A stretch of 64,000 nucleotides of DNA from Ruegeria sp. R13_0 (GTDB taxonomy: Bacteria; Pseudomonadota; Alphaproteobacteria; Rhodobacterales; Rhodobacteraceae), in assembly GCF_017743995.1 (NCBI RefSeq), contig NZ_JAGHRB010000008.1, forward strand, positions 186,001 through 250,000. Direction: 5' to 3'. A model generated the notes under the pieces. That model was not told the DNA's origin. It saw nothing but the letters and a program-made list of their open reading frames with translations, and ran no database searches. Shown in pieces: positions 36,186 through 45,063 of this stretch (position 1 is the first letter of the stretch; each line of letters opens with the position of its first letter). The position numbers and the translations under genes are program-made.

Positions 36186-36223
36186 GACCGTCTTCCAAAC
36201 TCTCGGCTAATCTTCGAAAAGGA

Positions 36224-39200
36224 TCAGGCGGTGGCACCTGTGGGATCGGTGTGCAGGATATTGTCTGCGCTCAGGCTGCTCAGATCATTCAGACCATCAA
36301 ACACTGCAAGCGTATCGACAGTGACGTCGTCTGATGTCGAATAGCTGGCCTTGACGAGCTTGGCGTCGGTGCCGTCGGTCGTCAGGGCATATATCTCGTC
36401 TCCGGACTGCGCGCCGACCAAGCTCTCCAATGCCAACTCTATGGTGTTGGCCGTGAGATCGCCGAGGATGGTTGTAAGACCGATGAAGCCTGTATTTGTT
36501 CCCAGATTGTCGCCTTGGCTCAGGAATTCCAAGTCCGTTCCCGTGCCGCGCAACGTGGCAACGTCGAGGCCCTGGAACATCAAGGCATCTGCGACTTCCA
36601 TAGCAGTTCCGATGTTGAACCCCGTAATAATATCCGTGCCATTGGCCGCAGGGTCCGCTTCGAACACAACGATATCTCGGCCAACCGCCGTTAGGTCAAT
36701 TGTGTCGTCGCCATCACCACCCCTGATGATCGTGTCCACATTGCTTGCGCCTATGGTGTCATCCGTAGTCGTCCCTGATTGGTAAACGGAGTCGCCTCCG
36801 TTTGGCGTGACGATCTTCAGCTCAAAGGGTTGATTGATGTCTTGAATGTCGACGGAAAACTGCACCAGAGGCGACGAAATGTCGGAGAAACTCAGCGTTG
36901 CTCCGGCAAAATTGACGAAACTGGGGTTGGCTGCGTTTACGGCAAGAGGCAATTGTCCGTTGAATATGATGGAGCCGTTGTCAAAGGTGACCTGAGCGGA
37001 GTCGAACTCCAATCGCATGTCTACAAACAACCCGCTCGACAGATCCCGATCCGCTTCCGAATAGACTGCGAACTGGACGGTTGAGCCACTTCTTCCGACT
37101 TCCGAGATGACATAGGCTGCTGGCGTATGAGCCGTGGCGTCAGCACTCGCCGGAAGGGGATCAGGCCCTCCTGATACTGTTGCTTCGGCTGAAAAGTTCA
37201 GATCTGTACCGGCTGTCGTGGCGGCAAAAGCAGAGGCTGCGATGGGCGCAGACCATGTGCCATTTGCGGCGACGGTTGCGGTGCCAACGGATGTACTGCC
37301 CAACAGGATATCCACTGTTTGCCCAGCAGCCAAGCCGACCGAAGAGCCGCTGACTGTAATCCCGGAACTTTGCGCATCGGCAAGAGAGATCGCCCCATTT
37401 GTTCCAATCGAATCGAGGCTCAGGGTGGGCCGGAAATCGGTTGAGAAGGAACCTGTTGCCGCGTTGGAGGTATTGCCAGCAGCGTCGTCAACTGATGCCG
37501 AGACCTGAAAGCTTGTGCTGTCGGCCAAGACCGCGAGATCGCTGGTTGGAATATCCGCACTCCAACTTCCGTTCATTGCGGTGGCTGTATAAGTCTCCCC
37601 GTCCAAGGTGATGGTCACGGTGTCTCCGTTGTCCGCCGTTGTTGTGCCCGAAACCGTCAGGTCCTGCCCACGCTCTACAACATCAAGAACTGCTCCGATG
37701 GACAGTGGATCGAGGGTAAGGCTGGGTGCCGCAAAATCTGTTGTGAAACCCATTGTGGTCTGGGACGTGTTCCCAGCTGCATCAGCCACAGTCGCGGTGA
37801 TAGTATAGCTTTCCTGATCCTGAAGTCCCAAAAGATCAGACGCACTTGTCACCAATGTCCAATTGCCACCAGTGACGGTCGTCGTCTCGCTGATGTCAAC
37901 CGTGCCGTCGGCGCGTGCGATTGTGATAGATACAACCGCCCCTACGCCTGCATCGCTAGTGCCTGAAATGGTAAGGTCCGTCGTCCGCTCGGCGGCGTTC
38001 ATGATTGAGCCGTCCGAAACACTCGTGATCGCGATGGTCGGATCAGTGAAATCCGTATCGAAGCTGCCTGTCGCCTGAACGGCCGGGTTTTCGGCGATAT
38101 CCGAGACATCTGCTGTTACCGCAATTGTTGTTCCGTCTGCCAAGAGTGCCAGATCAGCGGCTGGCACGGTAACGGTCCACGACCCGCCCGAAGCCTCGGC
38201 GGTGTAGGTTTGCCCATTCATGCCAACGGTCACGGTTTGATCGTCTTCAGCTGTGGTGGAACCCGAAATGGTCAGATCGGTTCCGCGCTCTGCCGCATTC
38301 ATGACAGCACCGTCCGAGAAGCTGTCGATGGTCACCGCCGGCGCGCTGACATCCTTGGCCAATTGCGCCGTTGCTTGAGGCGCTGCCAGCCCGTCCGCGT
38401 CAGACACATTGGCCGTTATCGTAAAATCGCCGCCATCGGACAGAGATGCTAGATCGGCTGTCGGGACGGTTATGCTCCAGGTGCCACTCGAAACGAGGTC
38501 CGTATAGGTCTGGCCGTTCAGCATGACGGAAACCTGCTGGTTGTCGCCAACATTTCCGGTTGTGCCTGAAATGTTCAAATCTGAACCGGCTTCGGAAGCG
38601 TTCAGGACATCACCTACGGACAAGGGCGAAATGGCAATAGATGGACCAGAGAGGTCGACGGGTACCGTAGCCGTTACGGTGGTTGCCGGGTTGCCAGCCG
38701 CATCCGCGAGCGAAACACTGATCTCTGCCGGGGTGCCCGTCGTCAACCCGGCAAGATCCGCGTTGGGAATAGTGACAGACCAACTGCCGCCCAGCGTCGT
38801 GCCGGTAAAGGACTGCCCATCCAATACAAGCGTTACAGTTTGGTTGTCCTCAGCCGAGGTCGCCCCTGTCACGGTCAGATCGCCGGTTATGTCAATAAGG
38901 TCAATGGACCCTCCGCCGACCGGATCGAGCGTGAGGGTTGGAGCCGTGAAGTCTGTATCGAAGCTGTTGCTGGCTTGAACGGCCGGGTTGCCAGCGCGAT
39001 CCGAAACATCCGCTGTCACGCTGATGGTTGCCGCATCCGACAAGGCTGCCAGATCGGCGGCTGGAACGGTTGCCGACCATTGGCCGTTGGACACCGTGCC
39101 GGTGTAAGTCTGGCCATTCAAAGTGACGCTCACCGACTGCCCGTTTTCCGCGTCTGTCGCGCCACTTACGACAAGATCTGTTCCCTGCTCGGCGGCGTTC

Positions 39201-40033
39201 ATGACGGCCCCATCCGAGAAACTGTCAATGCTGAGTGTTGGTGGGATGGTGTCTACCACCACGGTTGCCGTCGATACGGAGATCTCGTCCCCCAAGGTAT
39301 CAAGCATACGAACGGTCACGGTGGACTGGCCTTGGGCCAGGGCGCTCGCCTCGGGCGCTGTGAGGGTAACGGTCCAGTTCCCTTCGGAATCTGGTGTCAC
39401 GGTCTTGGTCACGGAGCCGATCGTAACCTCGACCGAAGTCGCATCGTCCGGCGCAGTTGCGTTGGTCAGAGTGTTGTTGAGGGAGGTGGCCTGCAGCTCT
39501 GCCAAATTCAGCGTCGGGAAGTTTGGCGCAGGGGCTGGATCGTCCCCGCCGCCTCCGCCACCGCCACCGGCCGCCGCAGCACCGGCGAGACCAAGACCCG
39601 CCGCCGCAGCACCCATTCCGCCCAGACCGCCTGCCGCTGAGGCAGCTCCGGCCTCGGCGACGGCGCTGAATTCGACGATCTGCGAAACCATCGCCTCGGC
39701 GATCATGATCGAGCCGCTTTCAAGGACCTGAACATGTTCAGCCGCAACAACCATGGTGCGCCCATCGAGCATTTTCAGAAGGACATCCCCATTGTCCATC
39801 AGCTTGGCGGATTTCACACCCGGGATCGTATCCGCGAATTGGAACGCATAGAGTTCCTCAACCGTCGCCTGCGCAAAAGCTGGTAGGGCCAGCACGGCCG
39901 ACACCAATCCGCCCGCAATGCCGCGCCCGGATAGTTTGCGCAGATTGCGTTCGATCCACGAGCGTTTGTGTCGATCACGGTCTGCCCCTGAAAGATCGGC
40001 TGGCGTATCAGTATTGCGCTCAGGTGTCTTCAT
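36224..40033 (-). CDS. Large Ig-repeat adhesin, predicted type I secretion substrate
   Basis: The start is ATG 40033 with GAGGGG upstream; the product is 1269 residues. Residues 1-35 are charged; 37-55 form a hydrophobic stretch ending AFAQA. Next is a short beta-rich module (KSAKLMDNGDVLLKML), then Ala/Gly-rich sequence (130-163) with SAAGG, AAAAG and eight consecutive Gly. A degenerate first Ig-like unit and seven BapA-type units of about 95 residues follow (opening PTLSIDSFSDGAVMNAAE or variants). Near residue 1100 one RTX-like motif occurs (RGGDGDDTIDL), then a C-terminal secretion-type region. Calcium-dependent surface adhesion is inferred. It is first in the operon with sapC, ATPase and HlyD genes. 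Confidence 0.85.
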   Translation of the reverse strand: MKTPERNTDTPADLSGADRDRHKRSWIERNLRKLSGRGIAGGLVSAVLALPAFAQATVEELYAFQFADTIPGVKSAKLMDNGDVLLKMLDGRTMVVAAEHVQVLESGSIMIAEAMVSQIVEFSAVAEAGAASAAGGLGGMGAAAAGLGLAGAAAAGGGGGGGGDDPAPAPNFPTLNLAELQATSLNNTLTNATAPDDATSVEVTIGSVTKTVTPDSEGNWTVTLTAPEASALAQGQSTVTVRMLDTLGDEISVSTATVVVDTIPPTLSIDSFSDGAVMNAAEQGTDLVVSGATDAENGQSVSVTLNGQTYTGTVSNGQWSATVPAADLAALSDAATISVTADVSDRAGNPAVQASNSFDTDFTAPTLTLDPVGGGSIDLIDITGDLTVTGATSAEDNQTVTLVLDGQSFTGTTLGGSWSVTIPNADLAGLTTGTPAEISVSLADAAGNPATTVTATVPVDLSGPSIAISPLSVGDVLNASEAGSDLNISGTTGNVGDNQQVSVMLNGQTYTDLVSSGTWSITVPTADLASLSDGGDFTITANVSDADGLAAPQATAQLAKDVSAPAVTIDSFSDGAVMNAAERGTDLTISGSTTAEDDQTVTVGMNGQTYTAEASGGSWTVTVPAADLALLADGTTIAVTADVSDIAENPAVQATGSFDTDFTDPTIAITSVSDGSIMNAAERTTDLTISGTSDAGVGAVVSITIARADGTVDISETTTVTGGNWTLVTSASDLLGLQDQESYTITATVADAAGNTSQTTMGFTTDFAAPSLTLDPLSIGAVLDVVERGQDLTVSGTTTADNGDTVTITLDGETYTATAMNGSWSADIPTSDLAVLADSTSFQVSASVDDAAGNTSNAATGSFSTDFRPTLSLDSIGTNGAISLADAQSSGITVSGSSVGLAAGQTVDILLGSTSVGTATVAANGTWSAPIAASAFAATTAGTDLNFSAEATVSGGPDPLPASADATAHTPAAYVISEVGRSGSTVQFAVYSEADRDLSSGLFVDMRLEFDSAQVTFDNGSIIFNGQLPLAVNAANPSFVNFAGATLSFSDISSPLVQFSVDIQDINQPFELKIVTPNGGDSVYQSGTTTDDTIGASNVDTIIRGGDGDDTIDLTAVGRDIVVFEADPAANGTDIITGFNIGTAMEVADALMFQGLDVATLRGTGTDLEFLSQGDNLGTNTGFIGLTTILGDLTANTIELALESLVGAQSGDEIYALTTDGTDAKLVKASYSTSDDVTVDTLAVFDGLNDLSSLSADNILHTDPTGATA
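37400..39300 (-). repeat. Tandem Ig-like repeat units within the adhesin gene
   Basis: Seven diverged repeats of roughly 280-290 bp encode the bacterial Ig-like units. Two of them (around 39200 and 38300) share the near-identical opening DSFSDGAVMNAAE, a sign of intragenic duplication; the others begin with SPLSVGDVLNASE, TSVSDGSIMNAAE or DPLSIGAVLDVVE. Boundaries are approximate. Confidence 0.75.
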
Positions 40034-40261
40034 CGTCTTGCCCCTCAGATTTGGTGTCCGCGATCCTGGGAAGGCCGTCCCCGACATGACGCTTTGTTCA
40101 TCTGTCTTGCCTTCCGGTTACCACCGCGGGCGAACCTGGAAAAATTGAGTTAAACTGAAGCCGAACTCCTCGTTTTCACCACATTCCCGCTTTTGTTTCG
40201 GTCTGGGCATCAGATCATCCTCAGGTCATTGCCAGGGGTGGCATCGGGGGTGATCAAGGTG

Positions 40262-42310
40262 ATGCTTCAATTCGAAACTGTGGTTGCAACGGGAAGCCCG
40301 GCGCTCGATTCAGGTATCGGCGATACGGCTTTAAAAACGTTTAACGGGGATACGTATCTCTATTCCGTCACCGGTCCGTTCGGTGGCGTTGCCGCCTGGC
40401 GCCTCACTGAAGGGGCTGGGCCGAAGCTGGTGGATACGGTCTATCATAGCGGTCCGATCCTGTATCAGGTGGGGCGGACAGGTGTGCCGATCACCTTGGG
40501 CGCTGAGGACCAGCTGGCCCTTGATATCAACAATGCAACGGGTTTGGTTGGATATACGCTCAATGCGGACGGCACCTTTGGCGACTTGCAGGAAACCGGA
40601 ACGCTCGTCGGTGGCGGAGACATCTCGGCGATGGCGCAACTGGACGTCGGAGGGCAAAGCTATCTGACCCTTGCGCATGAAGATACCGATCAGATCGGCA
40701 GCTATGAGATCAACCCAGACGGCACGCTTTCCGTCGTTTCGCTGGTCTCTGGCCAAGCCGATTCGATGCGTGCTGCGACGGTCGGGTCTGAGCAATTCGT
40801 GATCACCGCGAACGCTGCAAATAGTGAAATCGCCGTGTTTGATGTTTCCGCAAGCGATGGCAGCCTCAGCGCTCTGGACAACAGTGCCGCTGTTTCAACG
40901 ATGGGAATCTCTACGCCCACGGCGATTGAGGTGGTCGAGGCCTATGGGCAATCCTGGGTCATCGTAGCGGGGTCGGGCAGCAATTCCCTCAGCGTGATGG
41001 GATTGCGCAGCGATGGTCGGTTGATCCCCAAGGATCATGTTCTTGATACGTTGAATACCCGGTTTGAATCCGTGCAGGACCTGTCGGTGATCGAGGTGAA
41101 TGGCCGTGTGTTCATCGTTGCGGGTGGGTCCGACGATGGGGTCAGCCTTTTCACGCTGACCCCGAATGGAAAGCTGGTCTATCTGGACAGCTTTGCGGAC
41201 ACGTTGGATAGCGGATTGGGGAACGTTCAGACTCTAAACCTCGCCCATATCGGTGATGAGCTTCAGGTGCTTGCAACCTCACAGCAGGATCCCGGGCTGA
41301 CGCAGCTGAGCGTTTCTTTGGCAAACCTTGGTGTCGTCCTTGACGGTAGCGGGCCGGTTACGGGCACGGCGCACGACGACATGCTCAGCGCGGGGGTGCT
41401 TGATGCCCAACTGTCCGGCGGAGACGGAGATGACATCCTCATTGCTGGTAGCGGTGAGACGACGCTGACAGGCGGGGCAGGGGCCGATATTTTCGTCATG
41501 CAATATGGCAGCGACCCCACGACGGTCGCGGATTTCGAAGCCGGCACCGACCGCTTGGACATGTTCGACTATCTTCTGCTGCGCACCCCCGATCAATTGA
41601 CCTTTACCGCCACATCCCAAGGGGCCGATATCCAGTATCTGAATGAGGTCGTCCACGTGATTTCCTCAACCGGCACGCCGTTGACGAAAGAAGAGGTCTT
41701 TGGCTCCGGGTTTGGCGGGCCGGATCACATTCCTGTGGATTTCGGTACGTTCGGCGGGTTGGAGCCCTCAAGCTCGGACGGCATTCAGGGCCGCGTAAGC
41801 ATCGATTCCGAGACCAACAATCCGGGCCTTGCAGATGCTGAGATCAAGTTCACTCCGACCGGAGGCGGCACCGTCACCGCAACCACGGATGAGACCGGAC
41901 GCTTCGATCTGAACGTTCCGAACGGGACGTTGGTCGGAGAGCTGGAGGTCGTCAAAACCTATTCAACAGCGAGCGGACGAGTTAACGCCTTGGATGCGTT
42001 GCAGGTTCTGCGTATCTCAGTTGGATTGGATCCGACATGGGGCCCGGCGGCCCCGGAAAACCTGATTGCCGCTGATATCACCCAGGATGGAGCAGTCAAC
42101 GCACTGGACGCGCTCTCCATCTTGCAGGCAGCGGTTGGGCAAACCTCTCCATATCCCGCGAAATGGGTTTTTCTGGACGCGGAAGCCGACCTCTCGGGGA
42201 TAACGCGAGATGCGGTGAACTATGACACGCAGTTGGATATCACTGTTCAAGATGGTTCGTTTGCGATGGATATGACCTCTATTCTTTTGGGTAACATCGA
42301 GTCGTTTTGA
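40262..42310 (+). CDS. RTX protein with propeller-like N-terminus and dockerin-like C-terminus
   Basis: ATG 40262 has AAGGTG just upstream; the product is 682 residues with no Sec signal. Residues about 1-370 contain repeated beta-propeller-like blades (YTLNADGTFGDLQETGTL; YEINPDGTLSVVSLVSG; FTLTPNGKLVYLDSF). RTX nonapeptides occur at 384-413 (LSGGDGDDILIAGSG, LTGGAGADIFVM). Residues about 520-565 look like a carboxypeptidase-regulatory or SdrD B-like beta domain (GTVTATTDETGRFDL). Residues 570-630 hold two dockerin-like calcium loops (SGRVNALDALQVLRISVGL; DGAVNALDALSILQAAVGQ). It ends in TSILLGNIESF, plausibly a type I secretion signal. It is divergent from the adhesin operon and likely uses the same exporter. 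Confidence 0.8.
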   Translation: MLQFETVVATGSPALDSGIGDTALKTFNGDTYLYSVTGPFGGVAAWRLTEGAGPKLVDTVYHSGPILYQVGRTGVPITLGAEDQLALDINNATGLVGYTLNADGTFGDLQETGTLVGGGDISAMAQLDVGGQSYLTLAHEDTDQIGSYEINPDGTLSVVSLVSGQADSMRAATVGSEQFVITANAANSEIAVFDVSASDGSLSALDNSAAVSTMGISTPTAIEVVEAYGQSWVIVAGSGSNSLSVMGLRSDGRLIPKDHVLDTLNTRFESVQDLSVIEVNGRVFIVAGGSDDGVSLFTLTPNGKLVYLDSFADTLDSGLGNVQTLNLAHIGDELQVLATSQQDPGLTQLSVSLANLGVVLDGSGPVTGTAHDDMLSAGVLDAQLSGGDGDDILIAGSGETTLTGGAGADIFVMQYGSDPTTVADFEAGTDRLDMFDYLLLRTPDQLTFTATSQGADIQYLNEVVHVISSTGTPLTKEEVFGSGFGGPDHIPVDFGTFGGLEPSSSDGIQGRVSIDSETNNPGLADAEIKFTPTGGGTVTATTDETGRFDLNVPNGTLVGELEVVKTYSTASGRVNALDALQVLRISVGLDPTWGPAAPENLIAADITQDGAVNALDALSILQAAVGQTSPYPAKWVFLDAEADLSGITRDAVNYDTQLDITVQDGSFAMDMTSILLGNIESF

Positions 42311-42320
42311 CGGTGTTTTG

Positions 42321-42335
42321 CGGGCATTTTGCCCG
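42321..42335 (+). terminator. Small hairpin after RTX gene
   Basis: CGGGCA-TTT-TGCCCG is a perfect six-pair hairpin 11 bp after the stop. No T run follows, so intrinsic termination is uncertain. Confidence 0.3.
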
Positions 42336-42352
42336 GACTGAACACTCTTTCC

Positions 42353-42364
42353 CAAACCGGTTTG
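42353..42364. repeat. 12-bp perfect palindrome CAAACCGGTTTG
   Basis: This palindrome lies between the RTX gene and the tetR leader. It could be an additional operator; nothing else supports a function. Confidence 0.25.
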
Positions 42365-42478
42365 CGATCCTGTTGAAAAAGTTGAAGGGCGGACTGTCGC
42401 ACTCGCGAACGCAGAGGATGGTGGCTTGCTCCTCGCTTTAGCCACTCCGAAGTAAATTTTTTATTCGCTGGCCCCAAA

Positions 42479-42538
42479 ATAAATTGTCATGGTTGACAAA
42501 CAATCTTCGATCATTATTTGTCAACCATGACAATTTAT
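42479..42538. promoter_or_regulatory. Two TetR-type operators arranged as a 22-bp perfect inverted repeat
   Basis: Two 16-bp palindromes occur: TTGTCATGGTTGACAA (42484-42499) and TTGTCAACCATGACAA (42518-42533). Each is TTGTCA-N4-TGACAA. The second is the reverse complement of the first, and identity extends over 22 bases (42479-42500 against 42517-42538), separated by 16 bases. They lie immediately before the tetR start at 42548. This is the expected layout for autorepression of the tetR-oxygenase operon. The symmetry is seen directly; the regulator assignment is inferred from position. Confidence 0.8.
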
Positions 42539-42547
42539 GAGGCCGCA

Positions 42548-43138
42548 ATGCCAAGACCATCTCTGAAAGACCAACGATCTCAGGAAATCCTGGATGCGTA
42601 CCTCACATGTGTGGCGCGGTTCGGCCTTGATGGCGCGACCCAGGAACGGATTGCAGAGGAAGCTGGCGTCAAGCGCCCCCTGCTGCGCCACTATCTTGGC
42701 AACAAGGACGAAATGATTGCTGCACTTGCCGAGTACACCCTTGAAGGCTTTGCGATGTCACTGGACGGCCTGCGACACGCCCTGCCAGACAGAGCAACGC
42801 CAACCGATCTTGTGGACGCTCTTTTTGCCGAAAACAGCGGAACTGATCCGCGGTTGATGTTGGCGTATCAGGCGCTGGTGACTGTAGTTCCGGAGCGCCC
42901 GGAATTGCGGCAGGATCTTATGGACAGCCTAAGTGCCTTTTTTGACTTGGTTGAGGATGTCCTGAGGCGCGCTGCCCCTGACGCGCCGGATGCAAGCATT
43001 CGTGCCGTGACTCAGGGTATTTCGGCGATCTTTGTCAGCATGGATGCCCTGTCGCCACTCGAGCCGCCCAAAGTCTGGCGCGCGGAATTGAAGCTGGCGG
43101 CGTCTTTGCTGGCCTCTACGCTGGAGGCCGAGCGATGA
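42548..43138 (+). CDS. TetR/AcrR-family regulator
   Basis: ATG 42548 (MPRPSLKDQRSQE) is chosen because GAGG lies five bases upstream and the N-terminus matches the family; ATG 42527 falls inside the second operator. The product is 196 residues. The helix-turn-helix is at ERIAEEAGVKRPLLRHYLGNK. The C-terminal ligand domain is unassigned. It is the first gene of a five-gene set and overlaps the next gene by ATGA, so it probably represses its own operon. Confidence 0.9.
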   Translation: MPRPSLKDQRSQEILDAYLTCVARFGLDGATQERIAEEAGVKRPLLRHYLGNKDEMIAALAEYTLEGFAMSLDGLRHALPDRATPTDLVDALFAENSGTDPRLMLAYQALVTVVPERPELRQDLMDSLSAFFDLVEDVLRRAAPDAPDASIRAVTQGISAIFVSMDALSPLEPPKVWRAELKLAASLLASTLEAER

Positions 43139-43398
43139 GCCACGCTAGAACCGCGAACTATATAGCTCTGCCTGTCCTGTTGGCTGCTGCTGTCCTGGGT
43201 TACTACTGGGTCTGGGGGCTGCTCTTCCTGTGGTGGACCATTCCGACCATCCTGAATGGTCAGGCCTTTCTGGTGTTCGAGATCAACCGAGACGACGATC
43301 CAGTTCTATTCTGGGCCATTGTCTGCCTTTGGGCTTTGTCGGGACTGATGATGCTCGCCGCCAGCCTTTTTCCGCAACACGCCCATCTGATGACCTGA
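43135..43398 (+). CDS. Small two-helix membrane protein
   Basis: This 87-residue protein has two or three hydrophobic segments (ALPVLLAAAVLGYYWVWGLL, LFWAIVCLWALSGLMMLAA). It overlaps tetR by 4 bp and precedes the Rieske oxygenase gene by 9 bp, so it is translated in the operon. I do not recognise a family. It might anchor or assist the oxygenase, which is a guess from position. Confidence 0.75.
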   Translation: MSHARTANYIALPVLLAAAVLGYYWVWGLLFLWWTIPTILNGQAFLVFEINRDDDPVLFWAIVCLWALSGLMMLAASLFPQHAHLMT

Positions 43399-43407
43399 GG
43401 GAAAAAG

Positions 43408-44559
43408 ATGTCCAAAATGTATCATCACCTACCGGTCGAAGCCTACACCGCGCAGGATTGGTTCGACCGTGAACAACAACAAATCTTCTCACGCACCTGG
43501 CGTTTTGCGGGACTGGTTGAGGATATCGAAGGCCCTGGGCACTATCTGTCGGTGCAGGCAGGTTTGAACAACCTGTTTGTCGCCATGGGGCGCGATCACC
43601 GGCTGCGGGCCTTTCACAATATTTGCCGCCATCGCGGTACGCAGCTAATCCGCGCGGTCGGAAAGACGCAAAAGGCGCTGACATGTCCCTACCATGACTG
43701 GACCTATGATCTGGAAGGCAATCTGATCTCCGTCCCCGATGAGGCGTCGGAGTTTCCCGGTGGTATCGATAAATCCTGTCTTGGCCTCAAACCGGCCAGC
43801 GTAGACGTCTGGCGCGGTATGTTGTTCGTCCATCCTGATCCGAACGCGCTCACGCTTGCTGAGTGGCTTGGCGAGGTCGATCCATTCCTTGGTCCGCACA
43901 AACCTGAGGAATTGGTAGAGTACGCTGAAGGCCGGAACACCTATGAGATCAAGGCAAATTGGAAGATCGTTGTCGAGAACTACATCGACGTCTATCACCT
44001 GAGCCACCTGCATTCCAACACCCTGCACATGTATGACCATGCCAAGGCAGAATACGGGTGGAAGGGGCCGCACTATCACTTTTGGGAGCCCCCTTCAGCG
44101 GAGTATGCCAAGGACCACGAGGGGAACCTGCCGATGCCGCGCGCGATCCCAAAACCGCATGTCGGCGCCTGGGTTCCGATGCTCTTTCCCGGGATTGGTA
44201 TCGGGGCCAGTGAGGAAAGCTGGAACCTGTTTGTCATCACGCCACTGGCGCCGGACCTGACGCGCATCGAAAACCGCACGAAGCTGGCCAATGAGTCTGA
44301 TTGGGCGTTTCAGAAACAGCAGTGGAAAAGCTGGGGCTTTTGGAAGGACTTTGGCGGTGCGAAGTACCAAGGGGCCGATGTCGCAGGCGAAGACGATCCG
44401 ATGGCATCCGGAGACTTCACGACCGAGGATATCTATGCCTGCGAACAACAGCAGAAGTCCCTGAAAAGCCCTTACTTGGAAATCGGCCCGGCCGGTATTG
44501 GTGAAAGTCCGATTACCCAGCACCAGAAAGCCGTTTTGGAGTTCATGAAGGCTGATTGA
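43408..44559 (+). CDS. Rieske non-heme iron oxygenase, alpha subunit
   Basis: This 383-residue enzyme has the Rieske 2Fe-2S motif C73-R-H75 … C93-P-Y-H96. The mononuclear iron site follows with bridging Asp194, His197 and His202 (DVYHLSHLH). TTEDIYACEQQQKSL near the C-terminus is a region common in this family. These enzymes hydroxylate aromatics or demethylate amines such as glycine betaine and stachydrine. The pairing with an FAD/2Fe-2S reductase two genes downstream resembles the two-component GbcAB-type layout. The substrate is unknown. Confidence 0.9.
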   Translation: MSKMYHHLPVEAYTAQDWFDREQQQIFSRTWRFAGLVEDIEGPGHYLSVQAGLNNLFVAMGRDHRLRAFHNICRHRGTQLIRAVGKTQKALTCPYHDWTYDLEGNLISVPDEASEFPGGIDKSCLGLKPASVDVWRGMLFVHPDPNALTLAEWLGEVDPFLGPHKPEELVEYAEGRNTYEIKANWKIVVENYIDVYHLSHLHSNTLHMYDHAKAEYGWKGPHYHFWEPPSAEYAKDHEGNLPMPRAIPKPHVGAWVPMLFPGIGIGASEESWNLFVITPLAPDLTRIENRTKLANESDWAFQKQQWKSWGFWKDFGGAKYQGADVAGEDDPMASGDFTTEDIYACEQQQKSLKSPYLEIGPAGIGESPITQHQKAVLEFMKAD

Positions 44560-44562
44560 ACA

Positions 44563-45051
44563 ATGCGGAGATGGATTATGACACCCGTTCAAGCTACCCT
44601 GACAGGCGTGGTCATCGCGTCGGCTTTGGTGCTGACAGCGCAAGCAGAAACGCCTGAGGAGATCTCTGCCCGTGTCCTTGCGGCTCAAGACGAAGATGGC
44701 CTTCTGGCTACGTGGGACAGTTGGCATCCCGAAGCTACTCATCGGATCGTCCTCAAGTACGGTACCGAGCAGGAAGATGATGTCTTCACTTACCGTGTGG
44801 GAGCTGTGGCGGCCGCTACCGATGCTGAACTCCCCGAGGATCTGGAGGACTACAAGGAAACTGAGCGATCCACGCCCAGAATGACCACCCGCACCGAAGA
44901 TGAGGTCCACCACGTAACCGCGGTTACGGATGTTCAATATGATTGGCAGGGATATGCCGGAAAAATGCGTCAAACAGATGAGTTTGTCTTTGAACCTTAC
45001 CTTGGCGGGATGGTTATCCGGTCATTGACCACCACATATGACTACCGATGA
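44563..45051 (+). CDS. Exported NTF2/SnoaL-like small protein
   Basis: This 162-residue protein (or 157 from the second ATG, 44578) has a signal peptide ending LTAQAE. A compact alpha+beta body follows (ISARVLAAQDEDGLLATWDSW) that resembles NTF2-like folds. It begins 3 bp after the oxygenase gene. No catalytic motif is evident. An exported protein among cytoplasmic oxygenase components is unusual. The family is tentative. Confidence 0.6.
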   Translation: MRRWIMTPVQATLTGVVIASALVLTAQAETPEEISARVLAAQDEDGLLATWDSWHPEATHRIVLKYGTEQEDDVFTYRVGAVAAATDAELPEDLEDYKETERSTPRMTTRTEDEVHHVTAVTDVQYDWQGYAGKMRQTDEFVFEPYLGGMVIRSLTTTYDYR

Positions 45052-45063
45052 ATGGGTGGCTTA

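Noticed and set aside
37400..39300. Regular repeats that might suggest a CRISPR-like or satellite array
   Set aside because: They are coding repeats of Ig-like domains, about 280-290 bp each and diverged, in frame throughout.
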